Positions 1-7,816 of a stretch of DNA of 56,797 bases are shown here, piece after piece (positions within the stretch are counted from its first letter, which is position 1; every line of letters begins with the position of its first letter). A program made the translations under genes and the position numbers. Source of the DNA: Burkholderiaceae bacterium (GTDB lineage: Bacteria; Pseudomonadota; Gammaproteobacteria; Burkholderiales; Burkholderiaceae); assembly GCA_021166835.1 (NCBI GenBank), contig JAJPEN010000088.1, positions 1 through 56,797 of the forward strand, read 5' to 3'. A model generated the notes under the pieces. The model made no database searches. It had not been told where the DNA came from and worked only from the letters and a program-made list of their open reading frames with translations.

Positions 1-249
1 GCGGTAGTTCTTCTGGATCTTGTCCTCGACGACACCGAGCCCGGTTTCGCGCACGGCCATTTCGGCCAGCGTGCGGTTGCGCGACGGCTCCATGATCGCC
101 CATCCGGCCGCCAGGACCGCCTCGTCGACGCGTGCCTGGTCAAAGCGCTCGTAGATCCGCTGTGCCGCGCGCGCGCGCTCGACGAGCGCCGCGGCGATCT
201 TCCGCGCGGCCTCGTCGCGGTCACCGGTCGGCTGGGGGTTCGCCTGCAT
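1..249 (-). CDS. Acylating aldehyde dehydrogenase, N-terminal part (cut by window edge)
   Basis: The reverse strand from 249 reads without interruption for 83 residues to the window edge. It contains YERFDQARVDEAVLAAGWAI and RETGLGVVEDKIQKNYR. This is the N-terminal pattern of CoA-acylating aldehyde dehydrogenases, which interconvert acyl-CoA and aldehyde with NAD(P)H; the family includes acetaldehyde dehydrogenases and the sulfoacetaldehyde dehydrogenase SauS. ATG at 249 is preceded by a GAGGAG ribosome-binding site. The gene lies 32 bp downstream of the BKACE gene on the same strand, so the two are probably co-transcribed. With xsc and pta at 20-25 kb, a role in reducing sulfoacetyl-CoA to sulfoacetaldehyde is attractive. 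The catalytic cysteine lies outside the window, so neither activity nor substrate can be confirmed here. Confidence 0.75.
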   Translation of the reverse strand, partial: MQANPQPTGDRDEAARKIAAALVERARAAQRIYERFDQARVDEAVLAAGWAIMEPSRNRTLAEMAVRETGLGVVEDKIQKNYR

Positions 250-281
250 CTCTTGCTCCTCGAACGTGACGGGCGGCGTAC

Positions 282-1127
282 TCAATGCACCGTCTGGCCG
301 ACCGGCGCGAGCCGCAGCAGCTGGCGGGCGTCGGCCGGGGTCGCGACGCGCCTGCCGTAGCGCTCGCATTCATCGGCGATCTTCTTCACGAGCTCGGCGT
401 TGCTCGCAGCCAGCCGAGTCGCATCGAACTTCAGGTTGTCCTCGAGTCCGGTCCGGCAATGGCCGCCGGTCTCGAGGCACCACAGGTTGACGTCCCACTG
501 GAAGCGTCCGGTACCCGCCCCGACCCAGGTGGCGTCCGGCATCAGCTCGGCGAGCTCGCTGCGCAGGAAGTCGAACACGGATCGGCGCGCGGGCAGCGCG
601 TTCTGGATGCCGAGCACGAACTGCACGTGCAGCGGCGCCTGGATCAGGCCCTTCTTCACCAGCGCGAGCGCGTTGTAGAGCATCGCGACGTCGAACACCT
701 CGATCTCGGGCTTGATGCCGAGCTCCAGCATGGTGCGCGCGAGCCCCTCGACGAACTCGGGCGGGTTCTCGTAGATGCTCGCGGGAAAGTTGACCGAGCC
801 GGTGGCGAGCGACGCCATGTCGGGACGTAGGCCGAGCATCGCGCCGCGAGCCGACTGTTCACGCCCGCGCCCACCCGTGGAGAACTGGATGATCATCCCG
901 GGGCAGTGCTTGCGCACCCCTTCCTGCACGCGTGCGAACAGCTCCGGGTCGGAGCTCGGCGATTCGTCCGGCGCACGAACGTGGACGTGCACAAGGGATG
1001 CCCCCGCCTCGAACGCCTCGTGCGTCGACTCAATCTGCTCGCTCGGCGTCACCGGAACGGCCGGGTTGTCCTTCTTCCGGGGCAACGCCCCGGTGATTGC
1101 GGCTGTGATGATGACCGGCTGACTCAT
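282..1127 (-). CDS. Beta-keto acid cleavage enzyme (BKACE, DUF849 / 3-keto-5-aminohexanoate cleavage family)
   Basis: This 281-residue protein is of normal family length. The zinc-binding HVH motif is at residues 47-49 (LVHVHVR) and the distal acidic ligand is Glu229 in GLEDN, matching the His/His/Glu set of the 3-keto-5-aminohexanoate cleavage enzyme Kce. BKACE enzymes perform a CoA-dependent retro-Claisen exchange: R-CO-CH2-COO- plus acetyl-CoA gives R-CO-CoA plus acetoacetate. R differs between subfamilies (aminopropyl, trimethylammonio-methyl and others). The gene is divergent from a biotin-dependent carboxylase operon that could make such a beta-keto acid, and is followed by an acylating aldehyde dehydrogenase that could consume the acyl-CoA product. 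A sulfomethyl R group is inferred from the xsc/pta genes. The family call is secure; the substrate is not. Confidence 0.9.
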   Translation of the reverse strand: MSQPVIITAAITGALPRKKDNPAVPVTPSEQIESTHEAFEAGASLVHVHVRAPDESPSSDPELFARVQEGVRKHCPGMIIQFSTGGRGREQSARGAMLGLRPDMASLATGSVNFPASIYENPPEFVEGLARTMLELGIKPEIEVFDVAMLYNALALVKKGLIQAPLHVQFVLGIQNALPARRSVFDFLRSELAELMPDATWVGAGTGRFQWDVNLWCLETGGHCRTGLEDNLKFDATRLAASNAELVKKIADECERYGRRVATPADARQLLRLAPVGQTVH

Positions 1128-1132
1128 CGCTT

Positions 1133-1148
1133 GTTTCGCTCACTGAAA
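1133..1148. promoter_or_regulatory. Candidate operator copy 1 (TTTC-N7-GAAA)
   Basis: GTTTCGCTCACTGAAA contains the inverted repeat TTTC-N7-GAAA and lies just upstream of the BKACE start at 1127. A second copy sits at 1217-1233. Two similar sites between divergent operons suggest a shared regulator; the IclR proteins in the window are candidates. There is no binding evidence. Confidence 0.4.
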
Positions 1149-1167
1149 TGCTCTGTATCAAACATTA

Positions 1168-1196
1168 TTGCAACCACCGCCCATCTATGCAATGAT
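1168..1196 (+). promoter_or_regulatory. Possible sigma70 promoter for the first carboxylase/ABC operon
   Basis: TTGCAA at 1168-1173 and AATGAT at 1191-1196 are separated by 17 bp, each matching the sigma70 consensus at four of six positions. The pair lies in the 126-bp divergent spacer, upstream of the GTG at 1254, with operator copy 2 immediately downstream. The match is modest. Confidence 0.3.
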
Positions 1197-1216
1197 TTTC
1201 ACCAGCGAGACATTTC

Positions 1217-1233
1217 GTTTCGCTGATAGAAAC
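1217..1233. promoter_or_regulatory. Candidate operator copy 2 (GTTTC-N7-GAAAC)
   Basis: GTTTCGCTGATAGAAAC is a 5-bp perfect inverted repeat around a 7-nt spacer. It shares GTTTCGCT and GAAA with the site at 1133-1148. It lies between the candidate promoter and the first carboxylase gene, where a bound repressor would block transcription. Confidence 0.45.
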
Positions 1234-1253
1234 TTAAAGGGCTGGAGAAGCGC

Positions 1254-1844
1254 GTGCCTCCGCAGAATTTCGGATACCGGGAACTGCTGCAACTCGTCGA
1301 GCTGATCGAATCGTCGTCGCACTTCCGCGAGTTCCGGTTCCGTTCCGGCGACCTCGAGATCGAGCTGCGGCGCGGAGACGCTTCGGAGGCACCAAGGCTC
1401 AACGGCGCACCCGCGACGCTGAACGGGACACCGGCAACGCGCCCGGCGCAACCCGCGGCCGCGCCCGAAGCGGCGTCGTCCCGGCCCGCCGGCGCCCCGC
1501 CGGCGCAGAGCGCCCCGGAACCCGCGCTTCCGGCCGCTCAGCACGCCGCCGCACCTGCCAAGGCGCAGCGCAACCCCGACGCCGCGCCGGTCGAGCCGCT
1601 CGAAGGTGTCGTGATCCGCTCGCCGATGGTCGGTACGTTCTATCGCGCCCCCGAGCCCGGTGCAGTGCCGTTCGTCGAAGTCGGGCAAGTCGTGGAAGCC
1701 GAGACGACGGTCTGCATCATCGAAGTGATGAAGCTGATGAACTCGCTTCCGGCGGGCTGCCGCGGAACCGTGGCACAGATCCTCGTTGCTGATGGTGATG
1801 CCATCGAGTACGGCCAGCCGCTGATCGTCGTTCGTCCGGCGTGA
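1254..1844 (+). CDS. Biotin carboxyl carrier protein (carboxylase module 1)
   Basis: This 196-residue protein has an AccB-like N-terminal segment (about 1-42), an Ala/Pro-rich linker (about 43-115) and a C-terminal biotinyl domain with EVMKLMN; Lys160 is the expected biotinylation site. The start is GTG at 1254, preceded by GGAGAAG. It carries carboxybiotin between the biotin carboxylase and the carboxyltransferase encoded next. The linker is long compared with the paralogous carrier at 32219. The partner carboxyltransferase is OadA-like rather than AccA/AccD, and the operon continues into an ABC importer, so this is probably a catabolic carboxylase and not housekeeping acetyl-CoA carboxylase. 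Confidence 0.92.
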   Translation: MPPQNFGYRELLQLVELIESSSHFREFRFRSGDLEIELRRGDASEAPRLNGAPATLNGTPATRPAQPAAAPEAASSRPAGAPPAQSAPEPALPAAQHAAAPAKAQRNPDAAPVEPLEGVVIRSPMVGTFYRAPEPGAVPFVEVGQVVEAETTVCIIEVMKLMNSLPAGCRGTVAQILVADGDAIEYGQPLIVVRPA

Positions 1845-1881
1845 GCCCTCGGCTCGCCTCCACATCGCAAGGATTTCCCGG

Positions 1882-3258
1882 ATGATCGACACCTCGCCCG
1901 GCGCCAGCCGCTTTCGCCGCATCCTGGTCGCAAACCGGGGCGAGATCGCATTGCGGATCCAGCGCGCGTGCCGCGAACTGGGAATCGAGACGGTGCAGGT
2001 CTATTCGGAGGCCGACCGCGACAGCCTGCCCGTGCGCCACGCCGACCACGCCGTCTGCATCGGCCCCGCACGCTCGGTGCACAGCTACCTGAACGCGGCA
2101 GCACTCGTCTCCGCGGCCCGCGTCTTCGGCGTGCAGGCGATCCATCCGGGCTACGGATTCCTGTCCGAGAACGCCGGCTTCGCGCGACTGTGCGCACAGG
2201 AGGGCATCGTCTTCATCGGGCCGGGTCCCGAGGCGATCGAGGCGATGGGCGACAAGGCGCGCGCGCGCGCGCTGGCCGAAGAGGCCGACGTGCCCACCAC
2301 TCCGGGCTCGCGAGGAACCGTATCGGACGCCGCGCATGCGCGCTCGATCGCCGAAGAGCTCGGCTACCCGGTGCTGCTCAAGGCGGCCGCCGGCGGCGGC
2401 GGGCGCGGAATGCGCGAAGTGCACCGCGCGGAAGACCTCGTCGCGCGCTACCAGGATGCGGCGCGCGAGGCGAAGGCCGCGTTCGGCGACGACGCGATCT
2501 ACGTCGAGAAGTTCCTGCCGCGCATCCGGCATATCGAGATCCAGGTGATCTCCGACGGGCATCGGGTCCTGCATCTCGGAGAACGGGACTGCTCGCTGCA
2601 GCGACGCAACCAGAAGCTCGTCGAGGAAGGGCCCTCGCCGGTGCTCGATGAGGAGTTGCGGTCGCGCATCGGCGAAGCGGCAACCCGCCTGTGCCGGCAC
2701 GCCGGGTACCGAAGCGCGGGAACGGTCGAGTGCATCGTCGAACCGGAGTCGGGCGCGTTCTACTTCATGGAAATGAACGCGCGCGTGCAGGTCGAGCATC
2801 CGGTCACCGAGATGATCACCGGCGTTGATATCGTCAAGGAGCAGATCCGCATCGCGCAGGGCGAGGCGCTGTCGATCGCGCAGGACGACCTTCGAACGAG
2901 CGGCCACGCCATCGAGTGCCGGATCAACGCGGAGGACGCCGACGCCGACTTCGCGCCCTGCCCCGGAACGATCGAGGCCGTGCGCTGGCCCGGCGGCCCG
3001 GGCGTACGCGTCGACTCGCACGTGGAAGCCGGCTACCGGGTGCCGCCGTACTACGACTCACTGCTCGCCAAGCTCATCGTCTGGGGCAGGGATCGCCGCG
3101 AGGCGCTCGAACGGATGGGACGCGCGCTCGGCGAGTTGCGCATCGAGGGTGTAAGCACCACCGCGCCATTCCTCGAGCGTCTGATCCGCACGCCCGCGTT
3201 CCAGCGGGGCGACGTTCACACCCGCTACGTGGACCAGTTCCTGAAGGAGGGCCGATGA
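1882..3258 (+). CDS. Biotin carboxylase subunit (module 1)
   Basis: This 458-residue AccC-type ATP-grasp enzyme uses ATP and bicarbonate to carboxylate biotin on the carrier protein. It shows the N-terminal ILVANRGEIALRI motif, the HPGYGFLSEN segment, the glycine-rich ATP loop AAAGGGGRGMR (about 170-180) and the active-site block MNARVQVEHPVTEMITG. ATG at 1882 lies 37 bp after the carrier gene, and the stop overlaps the next start as ATGA. Length and motifs are complete, so the enzyme should be active. It has a full paralogue at 32730-34118. Confidence 0.95.
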   Translation: MIDTSPGASRFRRILVANRGEIALRIQRACRELGIETVQVYSEADRDSLPVRHADHAVCIGPARSVHSYLNAAALVSAARVFGVQAIHPGYGFLSENAGFARLCAQEGIVFIGPGPEAIEAMGDKARARALAEEADVPTTPGSRGTVSDAAHARSIAEELGYPVLLKAAAGGGGRGMREVHRAEDLVARYQDAAREAKAAFGDDAIYVEKFLPRIRHIEIQVISDGHRVLHLGERDCSLQRRNQKLVEEGPSPVLDEELRSRIGEAATRLCRHAGYRSAGTVECIVEPESGAFYFMEMNARVQVEHPVTEMITGVDIVKEQIRIAQGEALSIAQDDLRTSGHAIECRINAEDADADFAPCPGTIEAVRWPGGPGVRVDSHVEAGYRVPPYYDSLLAKLIVWGRDRREALERMGRALGELRIEGVSTTAPFLERLIRTPAFQRGDVHTRYVDQFLKEGR

Positions 3259-4703
3259 GCCGCCACTTCGGATTCATCGACGTCACGCTGCGCGACGGGC
3301 ACCAGTGCCTCTGGTCGACGCGCATGACCACCGCGATGATGACGCCGATCCTCGGCGCGATCGATCGCGTCGGCTACGACTACGTCAACATCCTCGGCGG
3401 TGCCGTCTTCGACGTCTCCGTGCGCTTCCTGCAGGAGAACCCGTGGGAGCGGGTCGGCCTGCTGTGCGAACGGCTGCGCACGCCGTGCGACGGACTGACG
3501 CGCGGGCAGAGCCTGTACACCTTCGAGCTGTTTCCCGACGACGTCGTCGAACTGAACTCGCAGGTGCTCGCCCGCCGCGGGCTGAAGGTGCTCACCGTCT
3601 ACGACGCGCTGAACGACAACCGGAACATCGAGTCGTCAGTGCGATCGGGCCACCAGGCCGGCATGCAGGTCAACGCGATGATGACCTACACGCTCTCGCC
3701 GGTGCATACCGATGCGTACTACGTGGCGCGCACCCGCGAGCTGGTCGCGCTGAAGGCCGATTTCATCTCGATCAAGGACCCGACCGGATTGCTCACGGCG
3801 CAGCGCGCCGAGACGCTGTTCCCGGCGGTCGTCGCCGCCGCCGGCGACATCCCGATGCAGCTGCACTCGCACTGCCAGTCGGGGCTTGCGCCCGAGGTCT
3901 ACGGTGTCGCCGTGCGGTCGGGTTTCCGCTACGGATACACGGCTTCCGAACCGCTCGCCAACGGCGCGTCGCTGCCGTCCACCGAGGAGGTCGACGAACG
4001 CGCGCGTGCGCTCGGCGCCACAACGCGAATCGACCGCGACGCCTTGTCCGACGTTTCCGCCTACTTCGGCTGCCTCGCGCGACGCGAAGGCAAGCCGATC
4101 GGCAGGAAGGCCGAGTACGATCCGACGCTCTACGAGCACCAGGTGCCGGGCGGCATGATCTCCAACCTGCGCTCGCAACTCGCGACGATGCGCATGGAGC
4201 ACCGCCTCCCGGAGATCCTCGAGGAAGCCGCGCGCGTGCGCTGCGACCTCGGCTACCCGATCCTGGTGAGCCCGTTCGCGCAGTACATCATCACGCAGTC
4301 GGTGCTGAACGTCGTGCAGGGCGAGCGCTACCGCACCATCCCCGACGAGGTGCGCAAGTACGCGATGGGGCATTACGGTCGCCTTGCCGCACAGCCGTCC
4401 GACGAGTTCCTCGAACGCGCCGGCATCCGTGCGGACCAGATCTCCGATCGCCCTCCCGCTGCGCAGCTCGAGCCCGCGCTCCCGCGCCTGCGCAGGGAGC
4501 TCGGCGCCGGCGCATCCGACGAAGACCTGCTGCTGGCGGCGTTCTATCCGCCGGAGCTGCTCGCGCCGTTGCGCAAGCCGACCGTCGCGTATCGATTCGA
4601 GACTTCGCCGTTGCTCGAGCTGTTGCGCTTTCTCGATTCCCGAAAGGACGTCTGCGAGACCCGGATTCGCCTGGGCGGCGTGGAGATGAGCTTTTCGACG
4701 TAG
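3255..4703 (+). CDS. OadA/pyruvate-carboxylase-like carboxyltransferase (module 1), substrate unknown
   Basis: This 482-residue HMGL-like TIM-barrel protein is related to oxaloacetate decarboxylase alpha and the pyruvate carboxylase CT domain. Core residues are visible: Asp14 and Gln17 in LRDGHQ, Arg83 in TRGQ, the metal-bridging Lys174 in SIKDPTG, and metal ligands His204 and His206 in LHSHC. QVPGGM follows further on. There is no fused biotinyl domain; the carrier is the separate gene at 1254. Family enzymes transfer CO2 from carboxybiotin to the methyl of pyruvate. The segment after the substrate-binding Arg is RGQSLYTF rather than the RGxN type, so the acceptor may be another methyl ketone. 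No OadB/OadG sodium-pump subunits are present. ATG at 3255 has an AGGAGG site and overlaps the previous stop. Confidence 0.85.
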   Translation: MSRHFGFIDVTLRDGHQCLWSTRMTTAMMTPILGAIDRVGYDYVNILGGAVFDVSVRFLQENPWERVGLLCERLRTPCDGLTRGQSLYTFELFPDDVVELNSQVLARRGLKVLTVYDALNDNRNIESSVRSGHQAGMQVNAMMTYTLSPVHTDAYYVARTRELVALKADFISIKDPTGLLTAQRAETLFPAVVAAAGDIPMQLHSHCQSGLAPEVYGVAVRSGFRYGYTASEPLANGASLPSTEEVDERARALGATTRIDRDALSDVSAYFGCLARREGKPIGRKAEYDPTLYEHQVPGGMISNLRSQLATMRMEHRLPEILEEAARVRCDLGYPILVSPFAQYIITQSVLNVVQGERYRTIPDEVRKYAMGHYGRLAAQPSDEFLERAGIRADQISDRPPAAQLEPALPRLRRELGAGASDEDLLLAAFYPPELLAPLRKPTVAYRFETSPLLELLRFLDSRKDVCETRIRLGGVEMSFST

Positions 4704-4785
4704 TGCCCGGCGCAGTCCCGGCCGTGCCTGAAGAACACAAGAGCCGTACAGCGGCCGTACGTTCCAACCAACCGAGGAGGTAAGC

Positions 4786-6069
4786 ATGCAGAGGCTTTCG
4801 ATCGGCCTGCCCTGGCGCCGCGCACTCGTGGCGCTCACCGGCCTGGCGCTGTCGTCGATCCCGGCGCTGTCAGCGGCCCAGGCGAAGTTCACCGCGTGGG
4901 GCTGGCCGCAACCCTACGAACAGGTTTCGCAGAAGTCGGTCGAATGGCTCAAGGACAAGGGGTGGTGGCCGATCCAGGTCGCCTTCCAGGCTCCCTGGTC
5001 GGGCCAGAACACCGTGAACATCGTGATGGACCGGCTCGACCTGCTCGAGAAGCGCGGCGTCGAAGCCAAGTGGACCGCGTTCCCGTCGGGCCCGGCGATC
5101 AACGAAGTGCTCGTCTCCGGGCGCTACCAGGTCGGCAACGGCGGAAACTTCCCGTTCACGTCGCTGCTCGACCGGCGCATTCCGGTGAAGGCGATCGCGA
5201 TTCTCAGCCCGAACCTGCTGCATGCACTCGTCGTGCCGAACGACTCGCCGCTGAAGAGCATCACCGACCTGAAGGGCATGAATCCGCCGCCCACGGTCGG
5301 GCTCGTGACCGGCTCGTCCGGCGAGTTCTATTTCCAGATGGCGATGCAGCTGAACGGAATCACTCCGGGCAAGGACGTCATCCTGAAGAACATGCCGCCC
5401 GGCGAGCAGATCGCGATGCCGCGCGGCATCGCGGGTGTCGTTGCCTGGGATCCGACCCCTGAGCTCATCGTCAGCGAACGCAAGACCGGGCGCATCATCG
5501 ACTCGATCTTCCCCTACAACATGTATGAAGGGCAGTTCTACCTGCGCAAGGAGTTGATCGAGAACGTCCCCGACGTCGCGCAGGCGTTCGCCGACGCCTT
5601 CGCCGAATCGACGCTGTGGACGCGCCTGAACCCGGAGAAGACGGCCGACCTGATGGCCGAGGATCCCAACCTGCGGCATTTCTCGAAGGAGATCCTGCTG
5701 CAGCAGATCCACGCCTACAGCAACCTCTACAAGCCCACGTTCATCTATCCGCATGCGGAGTTCTGGGGCAAGGTCAACGAGCCGATCTTCGACTGGCTGC
5801 ACGCCCAGAAGCGCATCACCCGGCCGCTGAGGGCCGAGGATTTCTCGCAGGCGGTCGACGAACGCTTCATGAAGGCAACCTTCCAGAAGCTGGGGTGGAA
5901 GATTCCTGCCCGCCCGCCGTTCCTTCCCGACGGATGGAACGGCCAGCCGGACAAGCCGCCGTACCCCGAATACATCCACGCGTTGAACAGCAAGCAGCCG
6001 CAGCCCTTCCCCGAAAAGGGCGACCTGGCGAAGCCATGGTCCTTCAACGGCAAGACGTACGAACCTTGA
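4786..6069 (+). CDS. NitT/TauT-type periplasmic substrate-binding protein (importer 1)
   Basis: This 427-residue secreted protein has a typical signal peptide (basic RR, hydrophobic stretch, cleavage near ALSAAQA). The fold pattern matches the SsuA/TauA/NrtA group, for example the FPSGPAINEVLVSGRYQVGNGGN segment in which the binding protein probes for its substrate. It is about 80-100 residues longer than SsuA-like relatives, with an extended C-terminal region rich in Pro, Trp and Tyr. It precedes permease and ATPase genes of the same importer class and follows the carboxylase genes, so the importer probably delivers the carboxylase substrate. An organic sulfonate is likely from context, but the ligand cannot be read from sequence. 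GAGGAGG precedes the ATG. Confidence 0.85.
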   Translation: MQRLSIGLPWRRALVALTGLALSSIPALSAAQAKFTAWGWPQPYEQVSQKSVEWLKDKGWWPIQVAFQAPWSGQNTVNIVMDRLDLLEKRGVEAKWTAFPSGPAINEVLVSGRYQVGNGGNFPFTSLLDRRIPVKAIAILSPNLLHALVVPNDSPLKSITDLKGMNPPPTVGLVTGSSGEFYFQMAMQLNGITPGKDVILKNMPPGEQIAMPRGIAGVVAWDPTPELIVSERKTGRIIDSIFPYNMYEGQFYLRKELIENVPDVAQAFADAFAESTLWTRLNPEKTADLMAEDPNLRHFSKEILLQQIHAYSNLYKPTFIYPHAEFWGKVNEPIFDWLHAQKRITRPLRAEDFSQAVDERFMKATFQKLGWKIPARPPFLPDGWNGQPDKPPYPEYIHALNSKQPQPFPEKGDLAKPWSFNGKTYEP

Positions 6070-6115
6070 GCGAAGTACAGGCGGCGCCTCGCGGCGCCGC
6101 CGGCGGAGATTCGGA

Positions 6116-6997
6116 ATGAGCGACGCGCTGGCAGGCAAGGTCGCCGCCACTGTGCAACAGCAGCAACCGCAACGCGGGGACGCGGCGGCAACGCAAGCGG
6201 CAATGCTCGCGATGAGGCGGCGCCCGGGCATCGCCGTCCGGGTGCTCGGGAAGGTTAAGAACCTCGGCCTCGTCGCACTGCTGCTGCTCGTCTGGCAATA
6301 CGTGAGTACTGCGGTGCTCGACGAGATGACCCGCGTGCTGCTGCCGCCGCCCGCGAAGATCCTGAGCGCGGCGTGGGAACTGCTGCTGTCGGGCGATCTC
6401 CTTCGGCACACGCTCGATTCGCTCAAGCGCGAGGCCGTCGCCTTCTCCTGGGCGCTCGTCGCGGTTCCGCTCGGCGTCGCGATGGGCTGGTGGAAGGCCG
6501 TCAACGACCAGCTCGATCCATTGCTCGAGACCCTGCGTCCGATTCCCCCGCTCGCATGGATTCCGCTGTCGATCCTCTGGTTCGGCGTGGGCGACACGCA
6601 GAACCAGTTCATCATCTTCCTGGGGATCTTCTTTCCGATCCTGCTGAACACGATCACCGGCGTGCGCTGCGTCGAGCCGAACCTCGTTCGCGCCGCCCGG
6701 TGCCTGGGCGCGGGCGAGTGGTCAGTCCTCTGGCGCGTCGTCTTGCGCGCGGCGCTGCCGCAGATCGTCACCGGAATCCGCATTGGTCTAGGCGTCGGCT
6801 GGATGGCGCTCGTCGCTGCGGAGCTCGTCGGCGCCAACTCGGGGCTCGGCTTCCTGATCAACGACGCGCGCACGATCCTGCGCACCGACTACATCATCGT
6901 CGGCATGATCGCCATCGGCCTCATCGGCCTGGCGATCGACGCCGCGATCCGCGAAATCATGCGACGCGTCCTGCCGTGGTCGCGCGCCATGCAGTGA
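6116..6997 (+). CDS. NitT/TauT-type ABC transporter permease (importer 1)
   Basis: This 293-residue inner-membrane protein has about six hydrophobic segments and the cytoplasmic EAA-type loop (VRAARCLGAGEWSVLWRVVL), which docks with the ATPase. The RPIPPLAWIPLSILWFG block is typical of SsuC/TauC permeases. A hydrophilic, Gln-rich N-terminal tail of about 50 residues precedes the first membrane span. ATG at 6116 follows a GGAGAT site, and the gene is 46 bp after the binding protein and 13 bp before the ATPase, as expected for one transport operon. Confidence 0.92.
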   Translation: MSDALAGKVAATVQQQQPQRGDAAATQAAMLAMRRRPGIAVRVLGKVKNLGLVALLLLVWQYVSTAVLDEMTRVLLPPPAKILSAAWELLLSGDLLRHTLDSLKREAVAFSWALVAVPLGVAMGWWKAVNDQLDPLLETLRPIPPLAWIPLSILWFGVGDTQNQFIIFLGIFFPILLNTITGVRCVEPNLVRAARCLGAGEWSVLWRVVLRAALPQIVTGIRIGLGVGWMALVAAELVGANSGLGFLINDARTILRTDYIIVGMIAIGLIGLAIDAAIREIMRRVLPWSRAMQ

Positions 6998-7010
6998 AGA
7001 GGGCATTGCG

Positions 7011-7814
7011 ATGAGCACCGTGAGCGTCGAGCGGGTCACGAAGGTCTATCCCGGGCACAGCGCGAGCGACGATCCGGTGCTCGCCCTCGACGGCGTGAGC
7101 TTCGAGGTGCGCGACCAAGAGTTCTGCTCGATCCTCGGTCACAGCGGGTGCGGCAAGACGACGCTGCTCACGATGATCGCCGGCTTCGAGCAGCCGTCGG
7201 GCGGACGGATCCTCGTCGAAGGCAAGCCGGTAGGCAGGCCGAAGTGGACGAGGTCGGTCGTCTTCCAGGACTACGCGCTGTTCCCGTGGATGACGGTCGA
7301 GCGGAACGTCGCCTTCGGACTCGAGATGAAGAAGGTGCCGGCCGCGCGACGCAGCGAGATCATCGCGCACCATCTGCGACTCGTCGGCTTGAACGGCTTC
7401 GAGAACCGCTACCCGCACCAGCTCTCGGGCGGGATGAAGCAGCGCGTTTCCATCGCACGCGCGCTCGCCGTCGACCCCGAGGTACTGCTGATGGACGAGC
7501 CTTTCGCCGCGCTCGATGCGCAGAACCGGGCGATGATGCAGGAGGAGATGGGACGTATCCTCGCCGAGGCCGATGCTTCCGCACGCAAGACGATGATCCT
7601 CGTCACGCACAGCATCGAGGAGGCGATCCTGCTCTCCGACCACATCGTCGTGCTCTCGAGTCGCCCTGGGCGCGTGAAGGAGAGCGTGCGCGTCGATCTT
7701 CCTCGGCCGCGCAACGAAGACCAACCGGGATTCATCGAGCTGCGTGCGCACATCCGCCAGCTGATTCACGAGGAGCTATACGCCGAGAGCGCGCAGGCGG
7801 CACGGACTCATTGA
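7011..7814 (+). CDS. NitT/TauT-type ABC transporter ATPase (importer 1)
   Basis: This 267-residue nucleotide-binding subunit has Walker A GHSGCGKTT, the Q-loop in VVFQDYALFPWM, the ABC signature LSGGMKQR, Walker B VLLMDEP with the catalytic Glu, and the switch His in LVTHSIEEA. It resembles SsuB/TauB/NrtD. It energises the permease encoded just upstream. Its stop codon overlaps or abuts the start of the following TSUP gene, indicating translational coupling of import and export functions. Confidence 0.93.
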   Translation: MSTVSVERVTKVYPGHSASDDPVLALDGVSFEVRDQEFCSILGHSGCGKTTLLTMIAGFEQPSGGRILVEGKPVGRPKWTRSVVFQDYALFPWMTVERNVAFGLEMKKVPAARRSEIIAHHLRLVGLNGFENRYPHQLSGGMKQRVSIARALAVDPEVLLMDEPFAALDAQNRAMMQEEMGRILAEADASARKTMILVTHSIEEAILLSDHIVVLSSRPGRVKESVRVDLPRPRNEDQPGFIELRAHIRQLIHEELYAESAQAARTH

Positions 7815-7816
7815 GC

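Noticed and set aside
1254..4703. Housekeeping acetyl-CoA carboxylase (accB/accC) reading of the carrier and biotin carboxylase genes
   Set aside because: The partner is an OadA-like transferase, not AccA/AccD; a second full set exists at 32-35 kb and both sit beside importers.
3255..4703. Sodium-pumping oxaloacetate decarboxylase
   Set aside because: No membrane beta subunit (OadB) or gamma subunit is present, and a biotin carboxylase, needed for ATP-driven carboxylation, is encoded instead.
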